This document shows, piece by piece, positions 1 through 12,119 of a DNA stretch of 64,000 bases (within the stretch, counting starts at the first letter, position 1; each line of letters begins with the position of its first letter). Source of the DNA: Heterobilharzia americana (Eukaryota > Platyhelminthes > Trematoda > Strigeidida > Schistosomatidae). The notes below the pieces were generated by a model. The model saw only the letters and a program-made list of their open reading frames with translations, made no database searches and was not told the origin of the DNA. The DNA is taken from assembly GCA_944470555.2 (NCBI GenBank), contig OX104127.1:153713776-153777775 (forward strand). Direction: 5' to 3'. Both the position numbers and the translations under genes were made by a program.

Positions 1-898
1 ATGCTCACGTTTTGGTGACGTTTTTCGGCTGTAGATTCTTATCTGAAAATTTCAGTGTGTATCAATTTTTCATCAGGATTTCTTGTAAGTTTTTTCGTTT
101 ATCATAGATGATATCCACCATGCATATTCTTCGCATTTTTGAGTGATTTATAAAATGCTTCATTGAAGTAAGGAAATGTTTTGCATAGGCTATATCACTT
201 TCCCTAACCCACACAGTTTAGAAATATTTTCTTTTGAATTTTTGACTCCAGTATCAATTTTATAAATGTTACTTCAATAAACATATAAAATGAATACGGT
301 GTAGTTTATGCATTTTACCAAAGATGCCCCAAAATTTTGACTTAAGTAGAGTTTGCTAATTTTACAAGAATAATGAATCTTAGAGTACATGTAAAGATTA
401 AATGTAAGAAATTAAAATACTAACAAATTATCGTATTACTGATACGAGCAAGTAGTTTAACTTTCTTCAGTAGGATCAGATTATCTCAAGCAGATAAAAG
501 CTATTAGCTGCTTGATTGACTTGGGGTCAGATACATCAAATGTGAGCACTTGGTTGAATTCCATTACTGTAAGAGTCCTAATCCAAAATTCATGAATACA
601 GCATATCGAATAAGACATGAATACTGTAAAACAACCTCTACTTCATAATGGAAATGTTTAAAATTTAAATTTTATATGACAACAACTGTAAGGAAACAAG
701 AATACAGGTTATTATCACGTAGCACTTTTTTTTCTGCAATATTGACTATATCTTCACGAATTTATATAACTTTGACACTATTGAAATTGAGACTGTCATG
801 AATATTATGAAATCTTTTCTTAAAACTGTTTAAGTTTCATATTTACTACCAGTGTGCTGCATAACACTAAGAAATATAACAATAAATAAGGTTACAGT

Positions 899-900
<2 letters not shown>

Positions 901-962
<62 letters not shown>
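901..962. repeat. (TA)n microsatellite, about 31 units
   Basis: This is an uninterrupted TA dinucleotide run. It is separated from a second, longer TA run by only 76 bp of non-repetitive sequence, so the two may be one tract split by an insertion or two independent expansions. Confidence 0.98.
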
Positions 963-964
<2 letters not shown>

Positions 965-1037
965 TTTAGGAATTAAGTGTCCAGAACTATTATGCATGAC
1001 GCTTATTTAAACCGTAACAGCTATTCAAGGAGCTGAG

Positions 1038-1660
<623 letters not shown>

Positions 1661-1669
1661 TAGTATTAG

Positions 1670-2698
1670 GACCACTCCAACCCACCTCAAAAGTATGGTG
1701 ACGATATGTTGGTGACACATTTACTGGGTATTAACCAGAACATATCCATAGCTTTTTCGCCCACATTAACTCAGTTGTAGATGCAATCAAATTCACTTAT
1801 GAATTAGAAAATAAGAAAATAAAATTACCCACTTTGGATTGCTAATTCAAAAAAGGAGATGGAAACTTAGATACCAGTGTTTACAGAAAACCAATACACT
1901 CGAATAGATACTCGAATTTAACATCATCCTTCCATTTCTGTCATGGTAGGCTTGATAAAGTGTTTAAGTAATCAGGTTAAGAGTTTGACTAGTGATTCAG
2001 AAAAGTTAATAAGGAACTGCTACACATCAAAGACACACTACATCTTAACAACTACCCTCCGTAATTTATTAAAACATTTATAGGGACTCATAAAAGTAAT
2101 TTTGATTGAAACATATCTAAGAGGGCATCTCAAATCCTCTGCAGTGTTGCCGTATAAAGAAAGAACAACAGAAATTTTACGTGGAATTCTTAACACTGTA
2201 GCACTTAAAAGTCGCAAACTCGATCAGAGAGAAACCTTTTGGGTCACGACATTCAATAGAGCCAATTAAGCCAATTAACCTAATTTATCAAACACTATGT
2301 ACTGTCTATCAGGTCAGGTATAGAGGTCAAAGCAGCTGATAGGAGTCAGCCAAAACAGCGGAGCACAAAAATCTAGTGATACACATAATCACACTATAGG
2401 CTGTGATAAGGCGACAATTTGAAATCCAATATAGCCAAGTGGAAAGAGAGATTGGTCACAGAATCTTGGTTCATTGAGTCAACATCTAAAGTGTTTAACA
2501 GGAATGACTTAAGACATATTGTAGATACTTCGGAAATTTTACTACTTTTAAGATAAAAGAATGAAGAACTGTTGGAAGTTTGAGGGTCATATGATTACTT
2601 TGATATGAATATGAGCAATAAATTCTGTTCAAAACGTCATTCAGTAACTAATACCTTATCACCAAATGTCGTACCAAATAAATAATTTAATTTGGAAG
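1670..2698 (+). mobile_element. Degenerate Penelope-like retroelement, RT end plus GIY-YIG endonuclease and 3' tail
   Basis: Read in several frames, the plus strand gives the last part of a Penelope-like reverse transcriptase. A RYVGDTF patch replaces the usual YVDD catalytic box, and it is followed by frames reading VVDAIKFTYEL and LDTSVYRKPIHSNRY. Next come eroded endonuclease patches corresponding to the IEPIKQ / IYQIPC / VKYIGQTS region of the young copies at 31.4-33.0 kb. The 3' tail carries the family's stem-loop (TATGAGCA ... AACGTC) and a tail related to ATCAAATAAACAAATC. Many stops and frameshifts are present, so it cannot make protein. The young copies in the same window make the family assignment firm. 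The exact 5' limit is uncertain. Confidence 0.85.
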
Positions 2699-2699
2699 T

Positions 2700-3730
2700 A
2701 TACTTTACCGCTATTTCTAGGTTTAACTTTTAAGTTAACTGATGGATAGCTAAGTCTGCTGTGGAGAATCAAATCATAATCAGAAGTTGTACTGTTTAAG
2801 GTTCGTGTATTGTGAATGTTCTTCATAGGAATGAGTTTTAAACATTGATTTTTGAATGTAATATTCTCTATGTCGCCTTTTATATAAGAAAAGAGTTTAT
2901 GAAACACTACTTGGTCATACATTGCATCAGATTGATGGGCCTACACGAACTGAATCCAGTCAAATGATTGCTAAACTGATATAGACTGAATATCGACAAA
3001 TTAGTTGAACAGGAAGTTATTTCAATGAATCTTTATCGGAATTACAATATCCTAATACTCGAAATATAGTTAAACACAAAGTGAATCCTCTCCATATTTC
3101 ATGGTGAACAACTAAGGGATTTCATATCATTTTTAAGATCCAATTATGCACTTATGTATGTATGTGTATATGTTTGTCGGTCAGTAAAGTATGTATTGTT
3201 TCAACAACTTTGTCGAACCTTTTGTGCAACAAGATCTGTCATATAAGTTCACTATATAATGAATACACATTTTCTTCTTTGGGTAGGCAGTATTTCGAAT
3301 AAACAGAAATAAAGCTGAGTAATCACGTGTGATGACCACTTCTGTCCAAACAGCTCACAAGTCGATCTTACATAGAATGTTTTTAATGGTGAAACTAGTA
3401 TTGAAATTGCTTGGAAAACACTAAAATTTGTCTTATATGATGATGTTCTAGAGAAAAAGAAGCTGTTACAAACCTTCAGTTTTTATAGTTGAAGTTTTCT
3501 GAGGTCCCCTTTTCGAAATCTTAGTGAATATGTCTGATGAGAATGGATACAGAAATTACTTTCAGTAGCTTCTTTCTACTATTTTTACTTATAATTGTGT
3601 TGCTAGTGATAAAGTAAACGAAGAACGAAAGCTAGTTGTTTTGAAACATCTCATAGACAACTCATTCTTTTTCAACATTTTACTCTTTGGCCTTTGAAAC
3701 GTTTTATTCACATTTGGTTACTGGGTGACG
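2700..3730. other. AT-rich spacer
   Basis: No coding region or repeat was recognised. The short open frame on the minus strand at 2659-2922 overlaps the Penelope-like tail, has no recognisable motif and is not believed. Confidence 0.5.
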
Positions 3731-3739
3731 ATTGAAGAT

Positions 3740-4245
3740 GAAATGAAAATCTGGAATGTGGCAGGATTTGAACTAGTGGTCTCTGGGCTACCGGCCTGGT
3801 GTCCTTCCAACTGCGCTGCGAGGACCGGCTTCTGACCAGGTCTTAATTTCATCTCAACTACTACAGGTCTCGCCCGACCGTCATCTTCAATTACCACCCA
3901 GTATCGTTACAAGTCTCCCTAACCACGGCTATCTTAGATAGTCAGAATGATAGTCCATATGACGCTCGTTTTGGATTGGGATGAAAAGCCCTGGGTGGGC
4001 AGTCACTGTGTATAAAACCAACTGAGAGGAACGTGTAACGAACCTACAAAGAAGTTGGCTAAAACCCTTGGTGATTGAAGATCTGGTCCCCAGTCGGGTT
4101 TCCCAGCTCACGTGGTAGAATACTGGGTCGATAACCCAGTGTTTACTGGTTTGATTCCAGCTGCAACTCAGACTTCTAGTGCACCTTCAATCATCACTTA
4201 GTATCAGTGCAAGCCTGCCAAACCACGTTTATCTCACATAGTCAA
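3740..4245. repeat. Composite repeat with two tRNA-like (Pol III) heads, SINE-like
   Basis: Two tRNA-like modules with box A and box B-like sequence lie in this block. One is on the minus strand around 3764-3836, reading AGCGCAGTTGGAAG then AGTTCAAATCC. One is on the plus strand around 4092-4166, reading AGCTCACGTGGTAGAA then GGTTTGATTCC. Each is followed by the same body, which includes a TTCAATCATCACTTAGTATC-like stretch and a ...CACGGCTATCT...ATAGTCA stretch. Between them is a GGATTGGGATGA-centred segment. The same order of blocks recurs at 33045-33450, so this is a dispersed family. It does not fold as a functional tRNA gene because the acceptor stem does not pair. A tRNA-derived SINE or a satellite with tRNA-like units are both possible. 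Confidence 0.7.
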
Positions 4246-4269
4246 ACTGTTAGCTAACTTTTCTTCAAA

Positions 4270-4800
4270 GTCTGAAAAAATCGACTATGGAAGCACTAAA
4301 CAATTTGCTTCTTTAAATGTATCCGATGAATTTTGCTTAAAATATGTGGTAAAATTTGGTTCCATAAAATTAAATTGTACTATTTCAACTTAAAGCAAAA
4401 TATATATTGCGGTAAGTTAACCCAGGATGAAACTGAAGTTAGTGAATACTTCATCACATACTGGTTAGTTGTGACTAGAGACACTTTGTTGATATACAAG
4501 CCAACAATATCTATTCCAACTTCATCTTTTTCTGGCTTTGCTTTATTGTAAATCGTTAAACATGCATAAAAATGAAATCGATACTGTAGATATATCGACT
4601 AATGATAAGTGTTTTCAAAGCACAAAGATAATAATAACGATCATGACAATTTTAAAAATAATAAGGCTGTTAGTTATAGTGACAGTGTTGACTAAAGCAG
4701 TCGTAACCCAGATGATAGTAATGAGAAGAACCAAGAAAGACACTCCAATAATTAAAGTGTATCAAGTTCTTGAGAAACTAAAAGTTGCATGGTACTGAAG
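4270..4800 (+). other. Coding-like patches, possible exon relics, unidentified
   Basis: Three neighbouring stretches read like protein more than the surrounding DNA does. Around 4270-4395 a frame contains KIDYGSTKQFASLNVSDEF and ends in a stop shortly before a GTAAGT donor-like site. Around 4425-4550 a frame contains TEVSEYFITYWLVVTRDTLL. Around 4622-4690 an Asn/Asp-rich frame contains DNNNDHDNFKNN. They are in different frames and are not joined by convincing splice sites. I do not recognise a family. They may be eroded exons of a host gene or of a mobile element, or chance. Confidence 0.25.
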
Positions 4801-7800
4801 GATGAAGTAAGTGTAAAAACAGTATCTGAACAAGTTTACTAGCTATATAAAAAGGGTGAAAAACGAGAAAGTAATAGGAAAATTCAAATGATAAACCTGT
4901 TTATTAAGTTTCCCCCTGGCTAAGGAAAAGAAAAAGGTTGTACAAACAACTGGATACAAAAGTCGTGAATATTTGCTCAAATTATCCTAATCTGAATACT
5001 AATTAACGTATTAGATGTTATGTGATCTACTTTAACCACTTTGTTTAACATATTTATAATAATTCTTATAATCAATATGGAATTATCAACAAACTGTTAT
5101 GACATAATATTTTGATCAATAAAAACACTCAATAAATCTGAATAAATGTATGCATTTCTAAAAGAATGTACCGGCCAAAACTGACATTTAATGTATAATT
5201 ATTCATAGATTGTTTTTATTCATCAGGTAAACTTAAAGTTAACAATAACAGCGTATGCGGACATATAATTTCCTTTGGAAATAAAAAAGAGGAAAAGAAG
5301 CTTTGATGTTTTTACGATGTTGATATACAGCGAGAAAAGTCCTGAAAACTGTTAGTTGATTGTATCTTTTTCTCAAATCATCCGATACTCAGCAGACATA
5401 ACTATCTTCCAAGTAGGACCTAACAATTCTAAGTTTGAATATCTTATTTTTTCAAATTGGCCCATGATATCAGATAAAACTTTCTTCATTATAAATGTTT
5501 TATTGTCGTGGTAGTATACTCTAGCGACTTTAATGGCCTACCAAGGTCAAATTTCTGCCTTCTGTCTTGGAGGTGACCGTGATTGGCTAATCCGTGACCT
5601 TAAAAAGGTTAATGAGCACACGTTAGTTCGGCGTGTTGCTTTCTCATACAGGTAGACATAATTTTGATTTTTGCGTCAAAAATCTTACAGTTAGTTTTTT
5701 ATTACTGACTACTGATTGCTGAAGTTCAGTTCGAAAATTTATTACCATATATCAACTCCTAATGAAGTAACTTATGAGATTATCACTGACATGTAACAAT
5801 GGAAATGACCATGGCCCTAACAGTGACTCCAAAAAATAACATTTTAACTAAAGATGAATTGGATCACTTTTCTCTATCTCCAGGTTATTTGAATAAAATA
5901 GTTGAACTGATTAGTTCAAGTCATTTTAGTTAGAGGTCTATAGTCACATGTTTAACTGTAAAGTGGCATACTCTGCAGACAGCACAGCATATGAAGTAGC
6001 TGTTTTCTTGCATACTTTATTGCATCATAAACATTCTTACATAGTATCTCTGTTATTTTATAACTGACCAGAAAGAATAGTTTGCAGCGTTTCCATGTCT
6101 CTAGGAGTTGGGTAATAAACTAGAGTCCTACACAGGATTGAAGACAGCTATAGCTCAGAAGGTAAAATATCCTTAAGCTAATGTTGCCAAAACAATGAAA
6201 CGTGTTACTTTAAAAATTATTTCGTCCTAGCTCAGAAAATGTCACCAGCACTTAAAACCACCACCTGTATTTCCACACTTAGAACTTTAGGCTTCAAGAC
6301 CACCACCTTGACACAAACAGTTTTGATGCACTTTTAGAGACAAATCTGAAGCTAGAAATCTCTTGAGACTGACATCTACTATGTAAGTCACAGCCCTTTT
6401 TCTCACAAGGATCAATCTGTTTTGTAGACTATCATGAAATCTTGATCCTTTAACCAGGAAGCTGCTGTTTTGAATTCTATCTGAAACTCAGAGTTTGTTT
6501 TAACTTCAATCATCTCCCTACTTCAAAGTAAGTTGAAAAGATTACTTTTTCAGTTTGTCTAATACTTCTTAACTGAGCAGATACATTTGTCGCTTGCATC
6601 AATTCAAAATCTAGAACTTCTCTTTTTATATATATTATATCACTGTCATAAATTTCACTTCACAAGGTCTTATCAACCCTCAAAGTTAACTCCTACAGTG
6701 AATCTCTTTTTAAATAGCTTATTATTTTTAAATTACGTTTATATCTAACCTGATTGAAGAACTGCCTCAATAAATATTATCTGCTGGTTTACGCCAGCTT
6801 TCATTTATGACTGGAAGTTTCAATAATTGTAAAATAAGATGACAACAACTTTATTAAATGATGAAGTTAAACATACTACTAAATAAAGTAGTATGGAGCC
6901 TGGTAAGTGATGAAAAGCAACAACGTGATCATGGCCCACATTTTATTTGACAAGCATTTTTATGCTGGCCTTCTTAAATAACAGACTTATGCTTAACTTG
7001 TGGCAAATACCCAGATCATTCTGAAGGTGATGATACCGTTTATCATCTATCGTTCAAAAAGGTGTAAATGAAGACACATTTAGCTATGATCCAAAACTTT
7101 CATATAATCTACTCATCAACTGTAAACTGTTGATCTCCTAGTTGAGCCCCTGAAAGTTCAGCCGAAATATAGCAAATATGCTCGAGAAATAGTCAGTATC
7201 ATAAGCCTTTTTATAAACATTTGCATAACTAGTTCGAGACGTGCCTGTTGTGGTTGTGGCCACTGTCTTTCATGTTCATCGAGAACTAACATGTGAATCA
7301 CTGAAGTCTGAAAACATTCAGATCACGATTAGGCATTAAAAGATCTGTGTTCTTACAGAGTTCTTACTTCTTGATTAGACTGAATGTTTCGCTTCAGTAG
7401 TGATCTTTACGGTACTTGAGAATAAATCACAATATACTAATTATCTATTCAGATTAGAGGATCATATGCTGAGGACTGTTATTGTAACACAGAGGTTATG
7501 GCTTAAATGTACAGATAATCGGCTGGAGTAATCTGATAAGTGAAGCATCAAACAACTCATATGAATACATATCGATAATTAGCTCCTGCACAATGACAAT
7601 TGTACAGCATAGTCGGACTGGGTCATCAATCAAGGGGTCACAGGCAGAGAAGAATATTACTTCTCGAGACAGTCACACACTCGAATACTCAACGGCTTAC
7701 TCCGAGGTCTACCTGTGTAAGGCATACGGACTATCTTTAGTAGATGAATTGTCGTCTGTGGTTAACTATGATAGAAGAAGACGTTTAAGACTCATGTCAC

Positions 7801-8970
7801 TAGCCCTGGTGCTCCACAGAGGAAGAACAGACACAACCGGGCTCAAAATAAGCATTTGGTTGAAACAAAACTGAATTAGGTTGCAGTAAAACACCTTCAG
7901 CGACTCTCCTTCTACATGAATTACTATAGCAAGATATTCTATGGTGATCTTACCTTAGTGGATGAGAAGGAAACGCTGTGGTCCATTTAAGAAGGTAAAG
8001 ATAATACTTGGGGTATGTCACGGCATCTTAGACACAGTGTTGTACTTGTGACAAACTTTTATCTTAAACATAGGTAAGACCTACTAGAAAGACTTCACAG
8101 TATGTCAATCCATATGATACCTTTATTAACTGGTCTAACCTACGTAAAACGACTTCAAAGTTCAAGTGTGTATTCTTTACTGTATCGTAGACGGAGAAAA
8201 AATTTAAGGTTTATTATGTAGAATTTGAAGAAATCATTTCAAATCACATCAGATATTTTGCAAAACACTCTATGATAAACAGCAGGAGAATAGAAAAGTG
8301 AAGTAAAGAGTTTACTGCCATGAATTTGTAGTTTATTCTTTGTGTAACCAACTGCTAACAGTATCATTCAATGAAAGTGATGGTAGCATCACCAACTGAT
8401 TCATTCAAATATGGATTGGCCAAATACAGAGACCTCATAGATAATGATTAGTGCTATCTCATATCCTGAAATCCTCTGGTTGGAATCTATTTTAAATGTC
8501 ATGGAGACTTGAGGTTTCTTAGTTGTATACTGAGATTGCCAGTAAGTGCATGCTTCTGTGAAATCAAACGAATCTGGTGAATAGATGTACATGGTACTGT
8601 CTAGTCTATTACACCTATTCAAAAACCTATTTATCTGTGGTTAAAAATTGCAATTCAATTATTTGACCAGACATGTTAATGTTTATATTTAGATAGGAAT
8701 TCTTATTTATCAGTTGCAATTACTAAAAAAAAATTAATGCTTACAACAAATCACTAAAAGTTCAGGTTTTCCGTTCTAAGTCTTTCATTCCTGTCACTTT
8801 TTAGTTGAAATAATACGGAAAATTTACAACGAATTCTTGTATGATGACTACCATATTGCTGCTTCTATTAAAATCAGTCACCAAAATGATATTTTGCCAC
8901 AATATGCATCGAAGTATAATGAACATGAAGGTTATCATCGTAATACTTTTTAACAATATTTTGACCGCCA
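4800..8970. other. Gene-poor AT-rich region, with a less AT-rich patch at 7590-7880
   Basis: No gene was recognised. The 7590-7880 patch has higher GC than its surroundings and an open frame of 93 codons (contains SRDSHTLEYSTAYSEVYLC). It could be part of an old mobile-element LTR, but no family motif was found. A TAGCTCAG-type box A near 6150 may be a tRNA-like SINE remnant. Confidence 0.4.
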
Positions 8971-8974
8971 GTAA

Positions 8975-9090
8975 CATAAACTTTGAAAATCCGGCAGCGG
9001 TCCAGATTTTCATCTCACCTTAGATCATTACCCAGTATAAATACTAGTCTACCATACTACGGCTAGTCTCAGACAGTCAAATGATAAACT
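8975..9090 (+). repeat. Fragment of the composite tRNA-like repeat (body part)
   Basis: The order of blocks matches the body of the repeats at 3740-4245 and 33045-33450: a CCAGATTTTCATCTCA-like stretch, then TCATTACCCAGTATAAAT, then a CTACGGCTAGTCTCAGAC-like stretch and AGTCAAA. No tRNA-like head survives. Confidence 0.6.
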
Positions 9091-10024
9091 TTGAGTTCAT
9101 AAAGATTATGACACGGAAAATCATTGACTTCTCTTCACAAACATTTGTTACACACGAAGTTTGCCTCATGATTTAGATGAAGTGGATGAAGTCTTTTCAG
9201 GGTTATGCGGAAAGTCTGTCCCGCACCTTTAGCTAAAAATTTGTTACTGTTCTACAAAAGATGCGCAATAAATGGCATAATCAAGGTAACTGAAGATCCA
9301 CTGAAACATATAGTTCTTTTAATTCCAACCGCAGCTTGAAAACACTCAAGAATATAGATTTTCAGAGTCACCTGAAGGACTGGTTGCTTCGAAGTAGATG
9401 TATGCGATGGCAATAAGGTTGAGACACAGCTGAATGGAAGCTCCTCTCATTGTTTACTTACCAGTGGTTTGAAACCATTAAAGGGCATTCTACACTCGTT
9501 AACAGTCATAGCAAATGAGTATTCGCAAACCCACGAAATGATGAGATCATTCAAACGTGTGCCTTGTAGTATCCAAAGTAGAATAATTATAGCCCAGCAG
9601 TCACTTAATTGGTATTACATTGACGTTTCTGCACAAAAGAACACGTGAGTAGTTTCTAGTGTTATACTGCTGCTCTGAGCTGATACAGATTTATGCCATA
9701 CGATACGAAGTTTAATCACCAAGCTTTCTGACACTTCGAAAAATAAAAAATTCATTCTATTTCAGAAATAAAACAATATCTTGCCAAAAACGTATCCTAT
9801 AATTCTTAACACTGATTTTTAGAAGTTAAATTCTAATTACTCTGGCTGATCCCTTAAAAACACTCAATATTGAGTACAGGAAATCTTAATTGTGAGTAAC
9901 GTAACACTGTCCAACAGCGTTGCTTTTTTGCCCACCACTGAAAATCATATCATGAAATTGGTTACCTTCCAGTGACCAATCAGTTCATCTTATCTAGTTT
10001 TGCAGGAGGTTATTTGTGGCTAAA

Positions 10025-10190
10025 ATAGCTCAGTAGTAGTCCTAATGACTGTAACACTGAGTGGCGTGGTTTTCAATTTCACAAGAATATCACTTTTCTC
10101 AGAGTTGCAGATGCGTCTTGTTGACAAGTGCATGAGACCAAAGTTCAGGGTTTGTTGCTGATCGCCCTTAACTTACTAAGACCATGCCAT
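10025..10190 (+). repeat. tRNA-like SINE, second family
   Basis: A box A-like TAGCTCAGTAGTAG and a weak box B-like GGTTTTCAATTTCA are followed by GTTGCAGATGCGTCTTGTTGA. The same body, GCAGATGCGCCTTGCCAACG, follows a tRNA-like head at 25625-25790, and a more diverged version is at 10868-11045. Three members in one window support a dispersed family. Confidence 0.6.
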
Positions 10191-10867
10191 TACATAATAC
10201 CTGGTTTAAAAATTTTATGCGTCTTTCACTCTGCTTAAAAAACAATCATGAAAATATTTCCGCAACTTTCTGTATGCCAACCGACTTAACATATAAAAGA
10301 ATCCAAGGAAGAATCTAAATACAAGTCATGGAAATAACGAGTGTGTTCAGTATAGGAAAATCATGAAGCTAAAGAAAAAATGATCACGCTAAAGGTAATG
10401 GCGTCACCGTAGTATATTTACTGAAATTTCGCTCCTGTTTTCCAAGTTGGCAATTAAAATGTTTTCTAGTGTGATAAAGAAAGCTTTGTAACAAAACTAT
10501 TCGGTTCCCAGGAAATGGCGTCAACAAAAGCAACTTTCCGAATAATAGATGTATTTATGACGATTTAATTTATCTGAACAAATGTGGTTCTCTTTACAGC
10601 GGTCACTAACACTGAATTAAACCAACATGCTGTTTGATTGTACTTAATATACATGGCAGTTCTGTTGAAACATTGATCAAATATGTTACTTGGTCTTGAC
10701 CAGATTGAGCTTGCGCTGATCTTGAATTTTTTTGTCTAAGTAAATGAGAATTTTAAACACATTACAAAGTGGTCGATGAAATTTAATCAAGGACGGGACA
10801 ATGTGAACTTGTTTACTCTACCTGATCAATCAACCTACATAACCCACTCTTGTAGAAGTTCACATAA

Positions 10868-11045
10868 GACCTGAATAGTTCACTGGTAACACCTCTGACT
10901 TCGGCAATGAATGGTGTGGGTTCAAACCTTTGAGGAGACATCAGTTCCTTTGAGGTTACAGATAGACCTTGCTGACAACTGCCAACAAGTACGAAACCCA
11001 TATCCAGCAGGACTTCTTCTAGATTGTCTGCAATCGTCTAGTAAG
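10868..11045 (+). repeat. tRNA-like SINE, second family
   Basis: Box A-like TAGTTCACTGGTAAC and box B-like GGGTTCAAACC are correctly spaced for an internal Pol III promoter. The downstream body (AGACCTTGCTGACAACTGCC) resembles the copies at 10025 and 25625. The overlapping minus-strand open frame is treated as a shadow. Confidence 0.65.
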
Positions 11046-11049
11046 AAAA

Positions 11050-11955
11050 TTTAATATGCTGCGTAAAATTTCAGCTGACAATTGGTTTCAGACAAATAAC
11101 AACCTGGATATATATTTAAGTGGTTGGAGTACAAAATTTATCACTCGTGAGCCTTACATTAAGATAAAAATTTGAAATAAAATCATTATAAGGGTAAATC
11201 TTTAACGGAATATTTCTAAAGATAAATTAATTTATTTGAAAACGTATTCAGTTCAAAGACTATTAGACTTTACCATTACAATGATGAGTGAATGTGAATT
11301 TGATCATAAATTGGGATCACAATAAATATCATCCATGACAAAAGCATTTACATATAAAGTATTAAAAACTATCACATCACTATTTCTTGCACAGAATACA
11401 AGTTACGGCTTGGTTTGTATGTATCGTATACATTTCCCCAAGAAATTTCCTAGAAAAACGCTAAATAATGTCTTTAACTAAAAAGTCTCAATTCTTCGAG
11501 ATGTCTAAATATAAACCTGAAAGTAATAATTTCAAGATCCATACAGATTATTCAAAGTAAGAATAATTTGAGCTGTAACTATTCCTGTTATGAAAGTGAT
11601 AACATGGTAATAAGTTAAACTACCCTCACGAAGAATTGTATTTTAGTTGAATCTGGGTTTCATTCTACTTTCAGAAATTACTGTAGATCACACAAGTATT
11701 TTTATTTTTACTGGCATAAACTGCTTTAGTGTTAAACTTAAAAAGGTCAAGAGTCAGACAATAAGTTCCACCATTTTGTAAGCATTAGCAAGTAATGCAG
11801 TTAACTCCTGACTGCTGAAAATCGAAAAACGTTTACATAATCACCTAGGTACTGATAAATGTTGTGTTATCTCAACTCTTATTCATGCATTCACTTCTTT
11901 CATCTTATTAAATTCTTATTCCATTTAACAAATAAGAATGGCTTTATGTTTGATA
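11050..11955. other. AT-rich spacer
   Basis: I see no gene, RNA or repeat that I can support here. Confidence 0.5.
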
Positions 11956-11959
11956 CTTA

Positions 11960-12118
11960 TAATCTCCTGTTGGTATACTATGTCAAACTGATGACATGCG
12001 GATGTCTTGATATTTCCTGAATTCTCATTATTCTGATGTCATTTTGGTGACCAGCAATGGAATCCAGGACGCGCGTTTCATCCCGTCTGGAACTCATCAG
12101 CTGGATTTAACCATACCT
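11960..12118 (-). mobile_element. Sm-alpha-type SINE copy carrying a hammerhead ribozyme
   Basis: Read on the minus strand, the hammerhead is followed by a body whose blocks recur at 33745-33905 and in part at 22150-22195. They include a CTGGATTCCATTGCTGG stretch, a GGAAATATCAAGACATCCGC-like stretch and a CATGTCATCAG stretch. It is established that the S. mansoni Sm-alpha SINE-like family contains active hammerhead ribozymes. The assignment here rests on the ribozyme and on the shared body. Full SINE limits and Pol III boxes were not resolved. Confidence 0.75.
12051..12118 (-). ncRNA. Type I hammerhead self-cleaving ribozyme, conserved core intact
   Basis: On the minus strand the complete core is present in order: CTGATGA (12100 to 12094), a stem II of UUCC/GGGA with a four-base loop closed by a G-U wobble, GAAA (12079 to 12076), then the palindromic ACGCGCGT and the cleavage triplet GTC (12070 to 12068). 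Stem I pairs ATCCAG before the core with CTGGAT after the cleavage site, so cleavage is predicted between 12068 and 12067. All invariant core bases (C3, U4, G5, A6, G8, A9, G12, A13, A14) are kept. The self-complementary stem III strand suggests that activity may need a dimer. The one weak point is the wobble at the base of stem II. Confidence 0.9.
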
Positions 12119-12119
12119 C

